A stretch of 10,631 nucleotides of DNA. Origin: an uncultured Mucilaginibacter sp. GTDB lineage: Bacteria > Bacteroidota > Bacteroidia > Sphingobacteriales > Sphingobacteriaceae. Shown piece after piece: positions 1 to 7,438 of this stretch. A program made the translations under genes and the position numbers. The notes under the pieces are model-generated. The model saw nothing but the letters and a program-made list of their open reading frames with translations, made no database searches and had not been told where the DNA came from. Each line of letters opens with the position of its first letter. Within the stretch, counting starts at the first letter, position 1. Location of the stretch: contig NZ_CAMLOV010000180.1 of NCBI RefSeq assembly GCF_946481715.1, positions 1-10,631 on the forward strand, in the 5' to 3' direction.

Positions 1-623
1 TCCTGCATACTTATCACCGGGTAAACGAGGATCAGGAAATCCGGGCGAAGGCTAATTTTCTCCGGATTGTTAATTAATGGTTTTTTGAAATGTGTTGCCA
101 GTGTAGCTGCTAAATGCCCGCCTGCCGAAAAACCCATCACGCCAATACGATTACTGTCTATACTCCAGGCCTTAGCGTTCTGCCGTAAAAATTTGATAGC
201 CTGTTGCGCATCCTGAAGCGGGCCGATGGTTTTATCGATCATAACAGAATCATCCGGCAGCCGGTACTTAAGTACGAATGCCGTTACACCGTTTTCGGCA
301 AAAGCCCTGGCAGCTTTAACGCCCTCGCCCTGGTAAACTAAAACTTTATAACTTCCCCCGGGGCAAATGATCACAGCGCTGCCGTTTGATTTCCCTGCCG
401 GCGGCAAAAACATCTCCAGTTCGGGACTGGTTACGCTATAAATAAGACCCGGGTTTAATTTCTGTGGTAGTACTATACGCCCTTTTCTGGTGTTTGGTAC
501 CGTATCCGGGTATATGGCCATCAACGTTTGAGCCTTTACAGTGAAAGGTGCGATGATAATTAGCAAGCAAATAAATTTTGCCCACTTTAAGCTTATTATA
601 TGTTCAGGTTTATTAAAATACAT
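1..623 (-). CDS. Secreted alpha/beta-hydrolase, carbohydrate esterase-like (3' end outside window)
   Basis: My minus-strand reading gives 207 residues running off the left edge, so the C-terminus with the catalytic Asp and His is not visible. Residues 13-32 form a hydrophobic signal peptide ending in KAQ, so the enzyme is probably exported. ICPGGSY (86-92) is the oxyanion-hole strand of the esterase/lipase alpha/beta-hydrolases, and GFSAGG (164-169) is the nucleophile elbow with Ser166. The layout matches secreted Bacteroidota esterases of the BD-FAE/acetylxylan-esterase kind, which remove ester groups from plant polysaccharides; the exact substrate is inferred from the GH95 and GH10 neighbours. 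The start is the ATG at 623; the upstream ATG near 638 is in another frame and soon stops. It is divergent from the GH95 gene, with 326 bases between. Family call is strong; substrate is uncertain. Confidence 0.87.
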   Translation of the reverse strand, partial: MYFNKPEHIISLKWAKFICLLIIIAPFTVKAQTLMAIYPDTVPNTRKGRIVLPQKLNPGLIYSVTSPELEMFLPPAGKSNGSAVIICPGGSYKVLVYQGEGVKAARAFAENGVTAFVLKYRLPDDSVMIDKTIGPLQDAQQAIKFLRQNAKAWSIDSNRIGVMGFSAGGHLAATLATHFKKPLINNPEKISLRPDFLILVYPVISMQ

Positions 624-949
624 TGCTTTTCTTTCATCGTTAGGATCCTACTACCTATAAAGTAAATTTTACAGGCATAAGTTCCTTTTCGGCTGGCGAA
701 AGCCGATTTGATTGTTGGGTAATTGGTTAAAGCTAAACTGCGTAATCGTACAGGCTTTAAGTAGCACTATTTGACAAGTTTTTAACATTAATGTCATTTA
801 CACATTAATTACATGGCGGGCAATAACGGAAATAAGTAATTTAGTTGACCCAATTAAATCATTCAAAGAAGAGGCAATCAATTCATCGGGTCAATTAAAA
901 TTCACCTTTGTAAGGATACTCTTTTATAAAACACGATACAATCTAATTT
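624..949. promoter_or_regulatory. Divergent intergenic region between esterase and GH95 genes
   Basis: No coding remnant is seen. It must hold promoters for both flanking genes. Visible elements are an AT-rich block with ACATTAATGT (785-794, perfect palindrome) and a second ACATTAAT at 802-809, spaced 17 bases; an inverted pair TTGACCC (845-851) and GGGTCAA (888-894); a small hairpin TCGGCT/AGCCGA (689-694/701-706); and CACCTTTG at 903-910, one base off the Bacteroidota -7 consensus TAnnTTTG and 40 bases before the GH95 start, with no clear -33 partner. The assignment of regulatory roles is inference. Confidence 0.4.
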
Positions 950-3400
950 ATGAGGACAAGTAACTATTTAAAATTTGCTGCACTATGCATTCTATTGTGC
1001 TGCCATGCAAACATTTTCGCGCAAAGCAGGAATATTTTATGGTACGACAAACCGGCCGCTAACTGGAACGAGGCCTTGCCCATAGGTAACGGCTTTATTG
1101 GCGCTATGGTGTTTGGCAATACGCAGCTCGAACGCTTGCAGCTAAACGAATCGACCATATGGGGCGGCGGGCCAAACAATAACCTGGATTCTGCAGCCCG
1201 GCCTTATATTAACGAAGTGCGTGCGTTGTTGGCGCAGAAAAAGTACGTGGAGGCACAGCAATTGGCAAACAAACAATTGGCACCAAAAGGCAATAGCGGC
1301 ATGCCATACCAAATGGCAGGCAGCCTGTATATCACATTCCCTAACCACCAAAATGCAGACGACTATAAAAGAAACCTCAATATAGAAAATGCCACCGCTT
1401 CGGTAACATATTCCTACAACGGCGTAAAATACAAACGTGAATACTTCACTTCTTTTACCGACAATGTTTTAATGGTTAGGCTTACCGCCGATAAGCCTAA
1501 AATGATTACTTGTGATATCGCGTTACAAAGCCCGCTAAAAACAAATAAAGAAGTGGCTAACGGCGACTTGATACTATCCGGCCAGGGCAGCGATCATGAA
1601 AACCAAAAAGGCAGAATTAAATTTAATGTGGTAACCAGGGTGAAAGCATTTTCGGGCTCTGTTGTTGCCGACACCGCCGGTATTAAGGTTCGCAATGCCG
1701 ATACTGCGGTTATCTATTTGTCTATTGCTACTAATTTTGTCAACTATCATGACATTAGCGCCAATCCGCTTAGCCGGGCGCAAGCAATTGTAAACAAAGC
1801 TTACAAAAAAGGTTTTGCTAAGTTGCTGGCAACGCATACTTTATCTTACCAAAAATATTATAACCGGGTTAAACTGGATCTGGGGACTACTGATGCCGGG
1901 AAAGCGACCACCGATAACCGGATAAAGGATTTTGCCCAAGGAAACGATCCGCAATTAGCAGAACTGTACTTTCAATTCGGGCGGTACCTGCTCATCTCAT
2001 CGTCTCAACCGAGCTCGCCTCAGCCGGCTAACCTTCAGGGTATTTGGAACGGGGAACTGAAAGGGCCCTGGGACAGCAAATACACCATAAATATCAACAC
2101 CGAGATGAATTACTGGCCAAGCGAAACAACGCAATTACCAGAGCTGAACGCACCGCTTTTTAACATGATAAGCGACCTTTCGGTTACGGGGAAAGAAACG
2201 GCCAAAGTAATGTACGGCGCGCGGGGCTGGTCGCTTCATCACAATACGGATATATGGCGAATTACAGGCGTGGTAGACGGCCCTTTTTGGGGGCTATGGC
2301 CAACAGGTAACGCATGGCTATGCCAGCACTTATGGGAACATTACCTGTATACAGGCGACAAAGCTTTCCTCAGGAAATATTACCCCATTATGAAGGGGGC
2401 CGCACAATATTTTGAAGACGTGCTGCAACCCGAACAGGAACATAACTGGCTAGTGGTATCGCCATCTGTTTCGCCCGAGCACGAATATATTAACGGTAAA
2501 ACGCAAGTATCTGTAACCGCCGGCGCAACCATGGATAACCAATTGGTATACGACCTTTTTACCAATGTTAGCCGGGCGGCAGCCGATTTAAATATTGACC
2601 GTTCTTTTGCGGATAGCTTATTAAATTACCGAAAGAAACTGCCACCTATGCAAGTGGGCAAATACGGGCAATTACAGGAGTGGCTGGATGATTTGGATTC
2701 CAAAACCGACAACCACCGGCATGTATCGCATCTGTACGGTTTGTTTCCGGCCAGCCAAATATCGCCTTTTCGTAATCCGCAGCTTTTTGCAGCGGCAAAA
2801 AACTCGCTTTTATACAGGGGTGATGTATCAACCGGGTGGTCTATGGCCTGGAAAATTAATCTATGGGCGCGCCTGCTTGATGGTAACCATGCCTATAAAT
2901 TAATAACCGACCAAATTGCGCCGGTAACAGGCAGAGGTGGTGGAACTTATCCAAACTTATTTGATGCTCATCCCCCTTTTCAGATAGACGGCAACTTTGG
3001 ATGTACATCGGGCATTGCCGAAATGCTGCTGCAAAGCCACGATGGTTTTATTTATGTTTTGCCGGCTTTACCGGATGCATGGAAAAATGGCAGCGTTAAG
3101 GGGTTGATGGCCAGGGGCGGTTTCAGGATAGACATGGAGTGGAGCAACTCTAAAATCACCCGTCTTGTGGTGCATTCCACTTTAGGAGGCGTTTGCAGGA
3201 TAAGGTTAAATCAACCTGCAAAAAGCAACATCTTACACACCGCTAAAGGAATCAATACAAATGGGCTTTTCCGGGTTTCAAATATTGCTCCGCCAATAGT
3301 AAAACCATCGGACGTGGATTTAAAAGTAGTGCTTAAAAAGAGCTGGGTGTACGATTTTAAATCAGGCAAAAATCAGGCATACACCTTAATAGGAAAGTAA
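950..3400 (+). CDS. GH95 family secreted alpha-L-fucosidase (or alpha-L-galactosidase)
   Basis: An 816-residue glycoside hydrolase of family 95, full length for the family. Residues 1-25 are a type I signal peptide (cleavage after FAQ), so it acts in the periplasm or at the surface. The N-terminal beta-sandwich carries WNEALPIGNGFIGAMVFG (39-56) and LNESTIWGGGP (65-75). The (alpha/alpha)6 barrel carries QPANLQGIWN (358-367), NINTEMNYWP (381-390), SPSVSPEHEY (504-513) and HPPFQIDGNFG (674-684). By comparison with the Bifidobacterium bifidum enzyme AfcA, N381 and N383 with D680 should activate the water and E510 should be the general acid; this alignment is from memory. The reaction is inverting hydrolysis of terminal alpha-1,2-L-fucose, as on xyloglucan side chains; some GH95 members prefer alpha-L-galactose, which sequence alone does not settle. 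A GH10 gene faces it downstream and an esterase gene lies divergent upstream, suggesting a hemicellulose role. Confidence 0.95.
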   Translation: MRTSNYLKFAALCILLCCHANIFAQSRNILWYDKPAANWNEALPIGNGFIGAMVFGNTQLERLQLNESTIWGGGPNNNLDSAARPYINEVRALLAQKKYVEAQQLANKQLAPKGNSGMPYQMAGSLYITFPNHQNADDYKRNLNIENATASVTYSYNGVKYKREYFTSFTDNVLMVRLTADKPKMITCDIALQSPLKTNKEVANGDLILSGQGSDHENQKGRIKFNVVTRVKAFSGSVVADTAGIKVRNADTAVIYLSIATNFVNYHDISANPLSRAQAIVNKAYKKGFAKLLATHTLSYQKYYNRVKLDLGTTDAGKATTDNRIKDFAQGNDPQLAELYFQFGRYLLISSSQPSSPQPANLQGIWNGELKGPWDSKYTININTEMNYWPSETTQLPELNAPLFNMISDLSVTGKETAKVMYGARGWSLHHNTDIWRITGVVDGPFWGLWPTGNAWLCQHLWEHYLYTGDKAFLRKYYPIMKGAAQYFEDVLQPEQEHNWLVVSPSVSPEHEYINGKTQVSVTAGATMDNQLVYDLFTNVSRAAADLNIDRSFADSLLNYRKKLPPMQVGKYGQLQEWLDDLDSKTDNHRHVSHLYGLFPASQISPFRNPQLFAAAKNSLLYRGDVSTGWSMAWKINLWARLLDGNHAYKLITDQIAPVTGRGGGTYPNLFDAHPPFQIDGNFGCTSGIAEMLLQSHDGFIYVLPALPDAWKNGSVKGLMARGGFRIDMEWSNSKITRLVVHSTLGGVCRIRLNQPAKSNILHTAKGINTNGLFRVSNIAPPIVKPSDVDLKVVLKKSWVYDFKSGKNQAYTLIGK

Positions 3401-3597
3401 GGTAAGCGGTATCCGCCGGAATGGTATAATAAAGCCAGGCCTTGCGTAACAGCTTAAATGGGGCGCCAGTTACTATTTAGCAAATGAGGTAACTGAATAA
3501 GCAAACGGTATAATAGGACGGCCACTGGGTGTAGAAAACAGGCAGCCGGATGGATTGGGCTGCCTGTTCAAAAAAAATATATAAGCTTTTTTTACGC
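3401..3597. other. Convergent spacer between GH95 and GH10 genes
   Basis: The spacer shows GGTATAATA twice (3423-3431 and near 3508-3516), the first followed by a GCCAGGCC-like and the second by a GGCCACTGG-like stretch, as if part of it had been duplicated. It also holds an inverted repeat CAGTTAC/GTAACTG (3467-3473/3489-3495) with a 15-base loop and no T tract. The only terminator-like structure is the hairpin at 3537-3568, listed separately. Confidence 0.4.
3537..3568 (-). terminator. Hairpin downstream of GH10 gene
   Basis: A perfect 11-bp stem, AACAGGCAGCC with GGCTGCCTGTT, and a 10-base loop. Read on the minus strand it comes 30 bases after the GH10 stop and runs into TTTTC, a short U tract, so it best fits as the GH10 terminator. 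On the plus strand it is followed by A residues, so it would be a poor intrinsic terminator for the GH95 gene, though it may still block read-through. Confidence 0.6.
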
Positions 3598-4803
3598 TTA
3601 AAAATCTACCACAGAAAAATAAGCTTTCTTGCGTTGCAGGTTTTCATCAAATAATAAAGGGTAGGCTTTCCGTACAATCCTCCGGGTTGCATCGCTTGCG
3701 CCCGCCCCTCCTGTAATCCCCCCATTCCTTGCATCAAGCCAGCTGTGCCGATCAGAAACGTTCCAAAAAGTAACATTATTAATCACTTTTTTATATTCTC
3801 TAAAAATTTCGAAAATCTCTTTGTAACGTTGTGCCTGCAGCGCAGCTAAACCGGGCGTGTACCCCGAGTCAACCGGCATAGATGCCTGTGCTCCTCCTGT
3901 AGGGCGGTCTTCTGGTCTCATGGGTTTGCGTACAGTAACATCAAGCTCTGTTATTTGAATTTTGAGACCTAAGGATGCATATCGTTCAATCGCTTTGCGT
4001 ATCAAATCGGGCGTTGGGTTATCAAGCTTCCAGTGGCCTTGCAACCCTACCCCTGTTATCGGAACTTTTGCGTCTACCAGGCTTTTCAACAGCCTGTAAA
4101 TTTTCTCGCGCTTAGATGTGTCTTCGCTGTTGTAATCGTTGTAATAAAGGGCAACCGAAGGGTCTGCCTCATGCGCGTACTCAAACGCTTTGGGGATAAA
4201 ATCTTCACCGCATATCTTATACCATAACGAGTTACGAAGATAATTTTCGGGCTTGTCATCAATGGCCTCATTCACCACGTCCCAGGCATATATTTTACCC
4301 TTATAACGTTTAACAACGGTTGTGATGTGCTCTTTTAAGCGGGCCAATAATACTTCCTTGCTTACCTGGTTACCAGCGCTATCTTTAAAAAGCCAGGCCG
4401 GTGCCTGCGCGTGCCAAAGCAAATTATGCCCCCTAACCTTTATTTTATGTTTAATGGCAAAGTTTACGATAGAATCGGCATTGCGCCAGTTATAACTGCC
4501 TTCTGCGGGATGTATCGGCCCCATCTTCATGTCGTTTTCGGCAGTTACGCTGTTAAATTCGCGGGTTATTAAATCTGCCTGCTCACCGGATAACGCCGCT
4601 ACATTAACCGCCACACCTATCGAAAAATATTTTTTATAATAATCTTTCAACCCTTTTTCGCCCTTCGTATAGGGCAGGCGAGCGTTTGTACCGGCTTTGT
4701 TATAAGGAGTGTACGACCAATTTATGCCTGCAAAAAAACAGACTGCCAAACAGATCATCAACGTGGTGTTGTTTGCCTTTTTACCAATTTTGGGATAATT
4801 CAT
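3598..4803 (-). CDS. GH10 endo-1,4-beta-xylanase, exported
   Basis: A 401-residue single-domain GH10 enzyme, a retaining TIM-barrel endoxylanase that cuts the beta-1,4-xylan backbone. A hydrophobic segment at 14-27 is a signal peptide or membrane anchor. Key motifs are TAENDMKM (88-95), RGHNLLWHAQAPAW (124-137) with the -1 subsite His and Trp, WDVVNEAID (174-182) with acid/base E179, GLQGHW (253-258), QITELDV (283-289) with nucleophile E286, and the closing Trp pair in FWNVSDRHSW (346-355). All expected catalytic residues are present. There is no carbohydrate-binding module or C-terminal secretion domain. The ATG at 4803 is preceded by an AT-rich stretch without a Shine-Dalgarno sequence, as is usual in Bacteroidota. 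It converges on the GH95 gene; with the esterase it makes a small hemicellulose-degrading set. Confidence 0.95.
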   Translation of the reverse strand: MNYPKIGKKANNTTLMICLAVCFFAGINWSYTPYNKAGTNARLPYTKGEKGLKDYYKKYFSIGVAVNVAALSGEQADLITREFNSVTAENDMKMGPIHPAEGSYNWRNADSIVNFAIKHKIKVRGHNLLWHAQAPAWLFKDSAGNQVSKEVLLARLKEHITTVVKRYKGKIYAWDVVNEAIDDKPENYLRNSLWYKICGEDFIPKAFEYAHEADPSVALYYNDYNSEDTSKREKIYRLLKSLVDAKVPITGVGLQGHWKLDNPTPDLIRKAIERYASLGLKIQITELDVTVRKPMRPEDRPTGGAQASMPVDSGYTPGLAALQAQRYKEIFEIFREYKKVINNVTFWNVSDRHSWLDARNGGITGGAGASDATRRIVRKAYPLLFDENLQRKKAYFSVVDF

Positions 4804-4947
4804 ATGTTTACTATGGTGATAAATAATTTTCGGGATTACGAAACCATATGCACGGTCTATTAAAAACTAAGGTGGCTATTTTATCATCATTTGGATACAA
4901 CAATTCGTTTAATATGTCTATCAAATGTTCAATTTCTATTTTAATAA

Positions 4948-5052
4948 TACCTTCAAGGCCAGCCGGAAGAAATTGCCCATGCTATCCTTTTTGCTGCTGG
5001 CAACAACTATATGACCGGCAAAGTGATTGCGTGTGATGGCGGGCTTTCCTAA
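4948..5052 (+). pseudogene. 3' remnant of a short-chain dehydrogenase/reductase gene
   Basis: In one plus-strand frame, 34 codons between an upstream in-frame TAA (4945) and the TAA at 5050-5052 encode a typical SDR C-terminus: a GQPEEIAHAILFAAG helix, then NNYMTGKVIACDGGLS and the stop. In classical SDRs this is the last helix and strand, with the (I/L)TGxxxxxDGG signature near the dimer interface. Nothing upstream resembles a Rossmann fold, a YxxxK active site or a start, so the first roughly 210 codons are gone. The lost gene's terminator follows 4 bases after the stop. The likely cause is a deletion or an old recombination end; no insertion sequence is visible at the break. Confidence 0.8.
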
Positions 5053-5056
5053 ACTA

Positions 5057-5091
5057 CAAAGAGCGAGCGGCCGGTTGCCGCTCGCTCTTTG
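5057..5091. terminator. Strong bidirectional hairpin terminator
   Basis: A perfect 15-bp stem, CAAAGAGCGAGCGGC with its exact complement, and a 5-base loop (CGGTT). On the plus strand it begins 4 bases after the stop of the SDR remnant and is followed by CATTGGTTTTGG. On the minus strand it begins 17 bases after the Arr stop. It likely served both convergent genes and now mainly ends the Arr transcript. Confidence 0.78.
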
Positions 5092-5108
5092 CATTGGTTT
5101 TGGATTTA

Positions 5109-5852
5109 TCAATTAATAATCTCGCCCTTACTATTAACTAACCTTTCCAGCCATTGTTGTAATTGTTCGGGTGTTTGCCTTACCCAGTCTGTCACCTCAC
5201 CAGTAATCTTCAAGGGTTCGCTGGTGCGATAGGAACGCGTGGGGTTGCCCGGAAATTTCTTGTCCGTAACGTTCGGGTCGTTTTCAAAATCTCCTGTCGG
5301 TTCTACAATATAAACCCGTTCACGGCCCGTTCCTTTGGCCAGTTCAGCGGCAAGGCCTGCGCCATTAGCCAGCGCAGTAAAATAAATATGATTCATTTGC
5401 AGCCCGGGCTTGTAATTAGAGGTGCGCCCCGGTGTCAGGAAATCACCCGGCTGCAAATCTGCCCTGGTACCGTGGTAAAATGGGCCTTTATCAGCGGGTG
5501 TGCCCCGGAAGGTGGTTGCCAGATCCTGATGTTTTTTGGCATTAGCCAAGTCACCCAAACTCTCATAGCAGCCTGCAATAAGCGAATACAAGGTAGCCAA
5601 AGCGCCGCTAACCGCATCATCATTAACTTTTAAGGCGAACTCTAAGGCAGTTTTGTACCAACTTAATTTATTGGCGATATTTTTTTGTTGCCGGGCCACA
5701 TAATACGCGGCCAAATATTTTTCAAAGTCGTTTGTCGTTTCGTTCCAGGCCCTAAGAAACAACTCGCCTGCCTCTTCGGGCTGGCCTTGTTCCTCCTGAG
5801 CCATGCCTTGCATGCAAAGTTGGATAACCGGGTTGTTGGGGTTGAATTCCAT
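5109..5852 (-). CDS. arr: Rifampin ADP-ribosyltransferase (Arr) with N-terminal TPR-like domain
   Basis: A 247-residue two-part protein. Residues 1-115 are helical, with a TPR-like pattern (GQPEEAGELFLRAW at 23-36, LYSLIAGCYESLGDLANAKKH at 89-108 and beyond). Residues 120-240 are a complete Arr domain: GPFYHGTRADLQPGDFLTPG, then NHIYFTA (154-160), VYIVEPTG (180-187), DPNVTDKKFPGNPTRSYR (192-209) and EVTDWV. H127, Y157 and D192 have the same spacing (30 and 35 residues) as the H19-Y49-D84 set of mycobacterial Arr. Arr transfers ADP-ribose from NAD+ to the 23-hydroxyl of rifampin and inactivates it. Stand-alone Arr proteins are about 140 residues, so the extension is the notable point; its partner is unknown. 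No signal peptide, so cytosolic. The ATG at 5852 lies about 24 bases below a -7 element. Intrinsic rifamycin tolerance is an inference. Confidence 0.93.
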   Translation of the reverse strand: MEFNPNNPVIQLCMQGMAQEEQGQPEEAGELFLRAWNETTNDFEKYLAAYYVARQQKNIANKLSWYKTALEFALKVNDDAVSGALATLYSLIAGCYESLGDLANAKKHQDLATTFRGTPADKGPFYHGTRADLQPGDFLTPGRTSNYKPGLQMNHIYFTALANGAGLAAELAKGTGRERVYIVEPTGDFENDPNVTDKKFPGNPTRSYRTSEPLKITGEVTDWVRQTPEQLQQWLERLVNSKGEIIN

Positions 5853-5875
5853 CTTAAAATCTTTTGCTTTTTAAG

Positions 5876-5883
5876 CAAAGTTA
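5876..5883 (-). promoter_or_regulatory. Bacteroidota -7 promoter element for arr
   Basis: On the minus strand this reads TAACTTTG, an exact match to the Bacteroidota primary-sigma -7 consensus TAnnTTTG, ending 23 bases before the arr ATG. No convincing -33 TTG is present at the usual distance; an A-rich stretch lies there instead. Confidence 0.5.
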
Positions 5884-6104
5884 CTTTTTTATTTTCTTTC
5901 CGGTTTTTTCGCCGCCCTAACATCGCGGCTCATTTAACATTTTGGAGCATCTTAATCTAGGCAATTATGATACGCCAGCTTACAGCCGCCGCCATGCGGA
6001 AGTAAAGTTTATTGACCCGTACCTGTAAATTGCGCCGTTCATTTGTATTTTTACAGACAAGGAAACTTGACCATAATTTGCTTTAGCTAACTAATAAACT
6101 CGTT

Positions 6105-6488
6105 ATGCCATTTGTACAGATTAGTTTACCAGCGGCATTATCGCCGGCAGAAAAAAAAGACATCTCGCTTTGCATCCATGAAAGCCTGGTCGACATTTTT
6201 AATGTACCTTTAAATGATTATTTCCACGTGATCAATGAGGTGCAGCCCGAAAATCTCATCTATCCCGAAAGTTACCTCGCTGTAACGCATACTGCCAACC
6301 TTATTTACATTTATATAACCTGTGGCACGGGCCGGACAGTGTCAATGAAACAAGCCCTGTATGCCCGTATCGCAGATAAAATAAGCCAGCGCACTTCAAT
6401 AAGCCAAAATGATGTGATCATTGTATTAAATGAGACAGCCTGGGAGAATTGGTCGTTTGGGCAGGGGAATGCGCAGATGGTTAAATAG
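6105..6488 (+). CDS. Tautomerase superfamily protein (MSAD-like)
   Basis: A 127-residue protein beginning Met-Pro, so removal of Met would expose the N-terminal proline that is the general base or acid of the tautomerase superfamily. The double beta-alpha-beta layout is visible: PFVQISLPA (2-10), a helix at 13-33, then LIYIYITCGTGRTVSMKQALYARIADKI-like second half with R77 and K82 in the usual active-site strand/helix, and a C-terminal ENWSFGQGNAQ typical of the malonate-semialdehyde-decarboxylase-like group. The second of the two arginines used by true MSAD is not obvious, since the strand has C73 and G74 where relatives often have a basic residue. The substrate is therefore unknown. It is cytosolic and monocistronic. 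An inverted repeat CTGTAAA/TTTACAG (6023-6029/6050-6056) lies upstream and may be regulatory. Confidence 0.85.
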   Translation: MPFVQISLPAALSPAEKKDISLCIHESLVDIFNVPLNDYFHVINEVQPENLIYPESYLAVTHTANLIYIYITCGTGRTVSMKQALYARIADKISQRTSISQNDVIIVLNETAWENWSFGQGNAQMVK

Positions 6489-6806
6489 CGTGGGATATAT
6501 GTATTACTAGTTATGGAGTTCATATCGTAGACGGGTAATTACCGTTCTTTAAGGTAATAATGCCGCCAGAAATTCTGTTGCCGATAAGGCCTTAAAGCAC
6601 GATGTGATCAATATACTAATTTGAGGATGCCGTAAATTTACTATTTTAACAGCCTGCAATCATTAGTTTTGAGCATACAAATAGCTAAAATGGAAAGATA
6701 GATCAAATTAAGAGCGCTTACATGTTTAGCTATTGGTGGATGATATGAAAGCTGCGAAACACTACCTGGAGGAACTTGACCATAAATATTAGTAAATACC
6801 GCATTC
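6489..6806. other. 318-base spacer with repeats, no supported gene
   Basis: Elements seen are the perfect palindrome GGTAATTACC (6534-6543) just after the tautomerase gene, a 10-bp inverted repeat AATAGCTAAA/TTTAGCTATT (6680-6689/6725-6734), and an 11-base direct repeat TGGAGGAACTT (6767-6777 and 6808-6818), the second copy covering the start codon region of the next gene. Two short plus-strand reading frames look faintly protein-like (one ending HDVINILI before the TGA near 6624; one of 15 codons at 6745-6792), but neither is long enough to call. Confidence 0.4.
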
Positions 6807-7385
6807 ATGGAGGAACTTAAAAATGGCATTAAAGCTTTTTACGCCCCGACGCAAGCCGAATGGCGTAACTGGCTTATGGAAAACCATGAAAAAGAAACAT
6901 CGGTTTGGCTGATCCTCTATAAGAAAGACTCGCCGGCGACCAGCATTCCGCACACCAATGCGGTTGACGAAGCACTCTGTTTTGGCTGGATCGACAGCCT
7001 TACCATCAAGCGGGATGAACACAGCCGTTACCAGCTTTTCTCCAAAAGAAAGCCCAAGGGCAATTGGAGCGCGATCAATAAAGCGAAAGCCCTTCGCATG
7101 ATCCAACTGGGTCTGATGACCGAAGCGGGATCCCTTACGATAGCAATTGCCAGGGCAAACGGAATGTGGGATGCTTTAAATGATGTAGAAAATTTAATTG
7201 TACCGCAGGACCTACAACACGCATTTGAACACGACCAGGCCGCATGGAAAAACTGGGAAACTTTTCCGCCTTCGTCCAAAAAAGCCATCCTTAAATGGCT
7301 AACGGAAGCAAAGAAAGCCGAGACAAGGGCACAACGGGTCACGGATACGATCAGCGCGGCTTCAGCGAACCGGCGTATCAAGTGA
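6807..7385 (+). CDS. YdeI/OmpD-associated family protein
   Basis: A 192-residue protein of the YdeI/OmpD-associated (OmdA) family. The N-terminal half carries the family hallmarks: WRNWLMENHEKETSVWL (19-35), VDEALCFGWIDS (53-64), FSKRKPKGNWSAINKAKA (78-95), then GLMTEAG (102-108) and ANGMWDAL (117-124). The C-terminal half has the FPPSSKKAILKWLTEAKKAETR helix (153-174), found in the version extended beyond the core domain. There is no signal peptide. The biochemical role is unknown; in enterobacteria YdeI has been linked to antimicrobial-peptide and stress resistance. The ATG at 6807 gives the usual family N-terminus. The gene stands alone on the plus strand and converges on the SnoaL-like gene, with a small hairpin between. 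Confidence 0.87.
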   Translation: MEELKNGIKAFYAPTQAEWRNWLMENHEKETSVWLILYKKDSPATSIPHTNAVDEALCFGWIDSLTIKRDEHSRYQLFSKRKPKGNWSAINKAKALRMIQLGLMTEAGSLTIAIARANGMWDALNDVENLIVPQDLQHAFEHDQAAWKNWETFPPSSKKAILKWLTEAKKAETRAQRVTDTISAASANRRIK

Positions 7386-7416
7386 TCTTTGCAGCTTATT
7401 AAATGGCGTTTGTTGG

Positions 7417-7438
7417 ATGGCCATTTGCGGCCATACTT
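7417..7438 (+). terminator. Small hairpin after YdeI-like gene
   Basis: The stem is ATGGCC/GGCCAT (7417-7422/7429-7434) with loop ATTTGC, followed by ACTTTT. It competes with an overlapping stem AAATGGC/GCCATTT (7401-7407/7420-7426). The first reading is a plausible weak plus-strand terminator between convergent genes. Confidence 0.4.

Larger units (their letters stand above)
4804..5108. other. Gene-poor spacer upstream of GH10 with a dehydrogenase remnant
   Basis: Roughly 4804-4940 is AT-rich and should hold the GH10 promoter on the minus strand, but I find no clear TAnnTTTG there. From about 4948 the sequence becomes coding-like on the plus strand (SDR remnant, listed separately) and ends in a strong hairpin (5057-5091). 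A plus-strand ORF at 4848-5036 lies in a different frame from the remnant and is not a gene. Confidence 0.6.

Noticed and set aside
4848..5036. 62-codon plus-strand ORF
   Set aside because: It lies in a different frame from the recognisable SDR tail and has no family resemblance.
4948..5091. Insertion sequence as cause of the SDR gene loss
   Set aside because: No transposase fragment, terminal inverted repeats or target duplication could be seen around the break.
5163..5633. 156-codon plus-strand ORF
   Set aside because: It is antisense to arr and has no recognisable domain, while arr motifs are complete.
6534..6543. Terminator for the tautomerase gene at GGTAATTACC
   Set aside because: The palindrome has no loop and no T tract, so it is not a standard intrinsic terminator.
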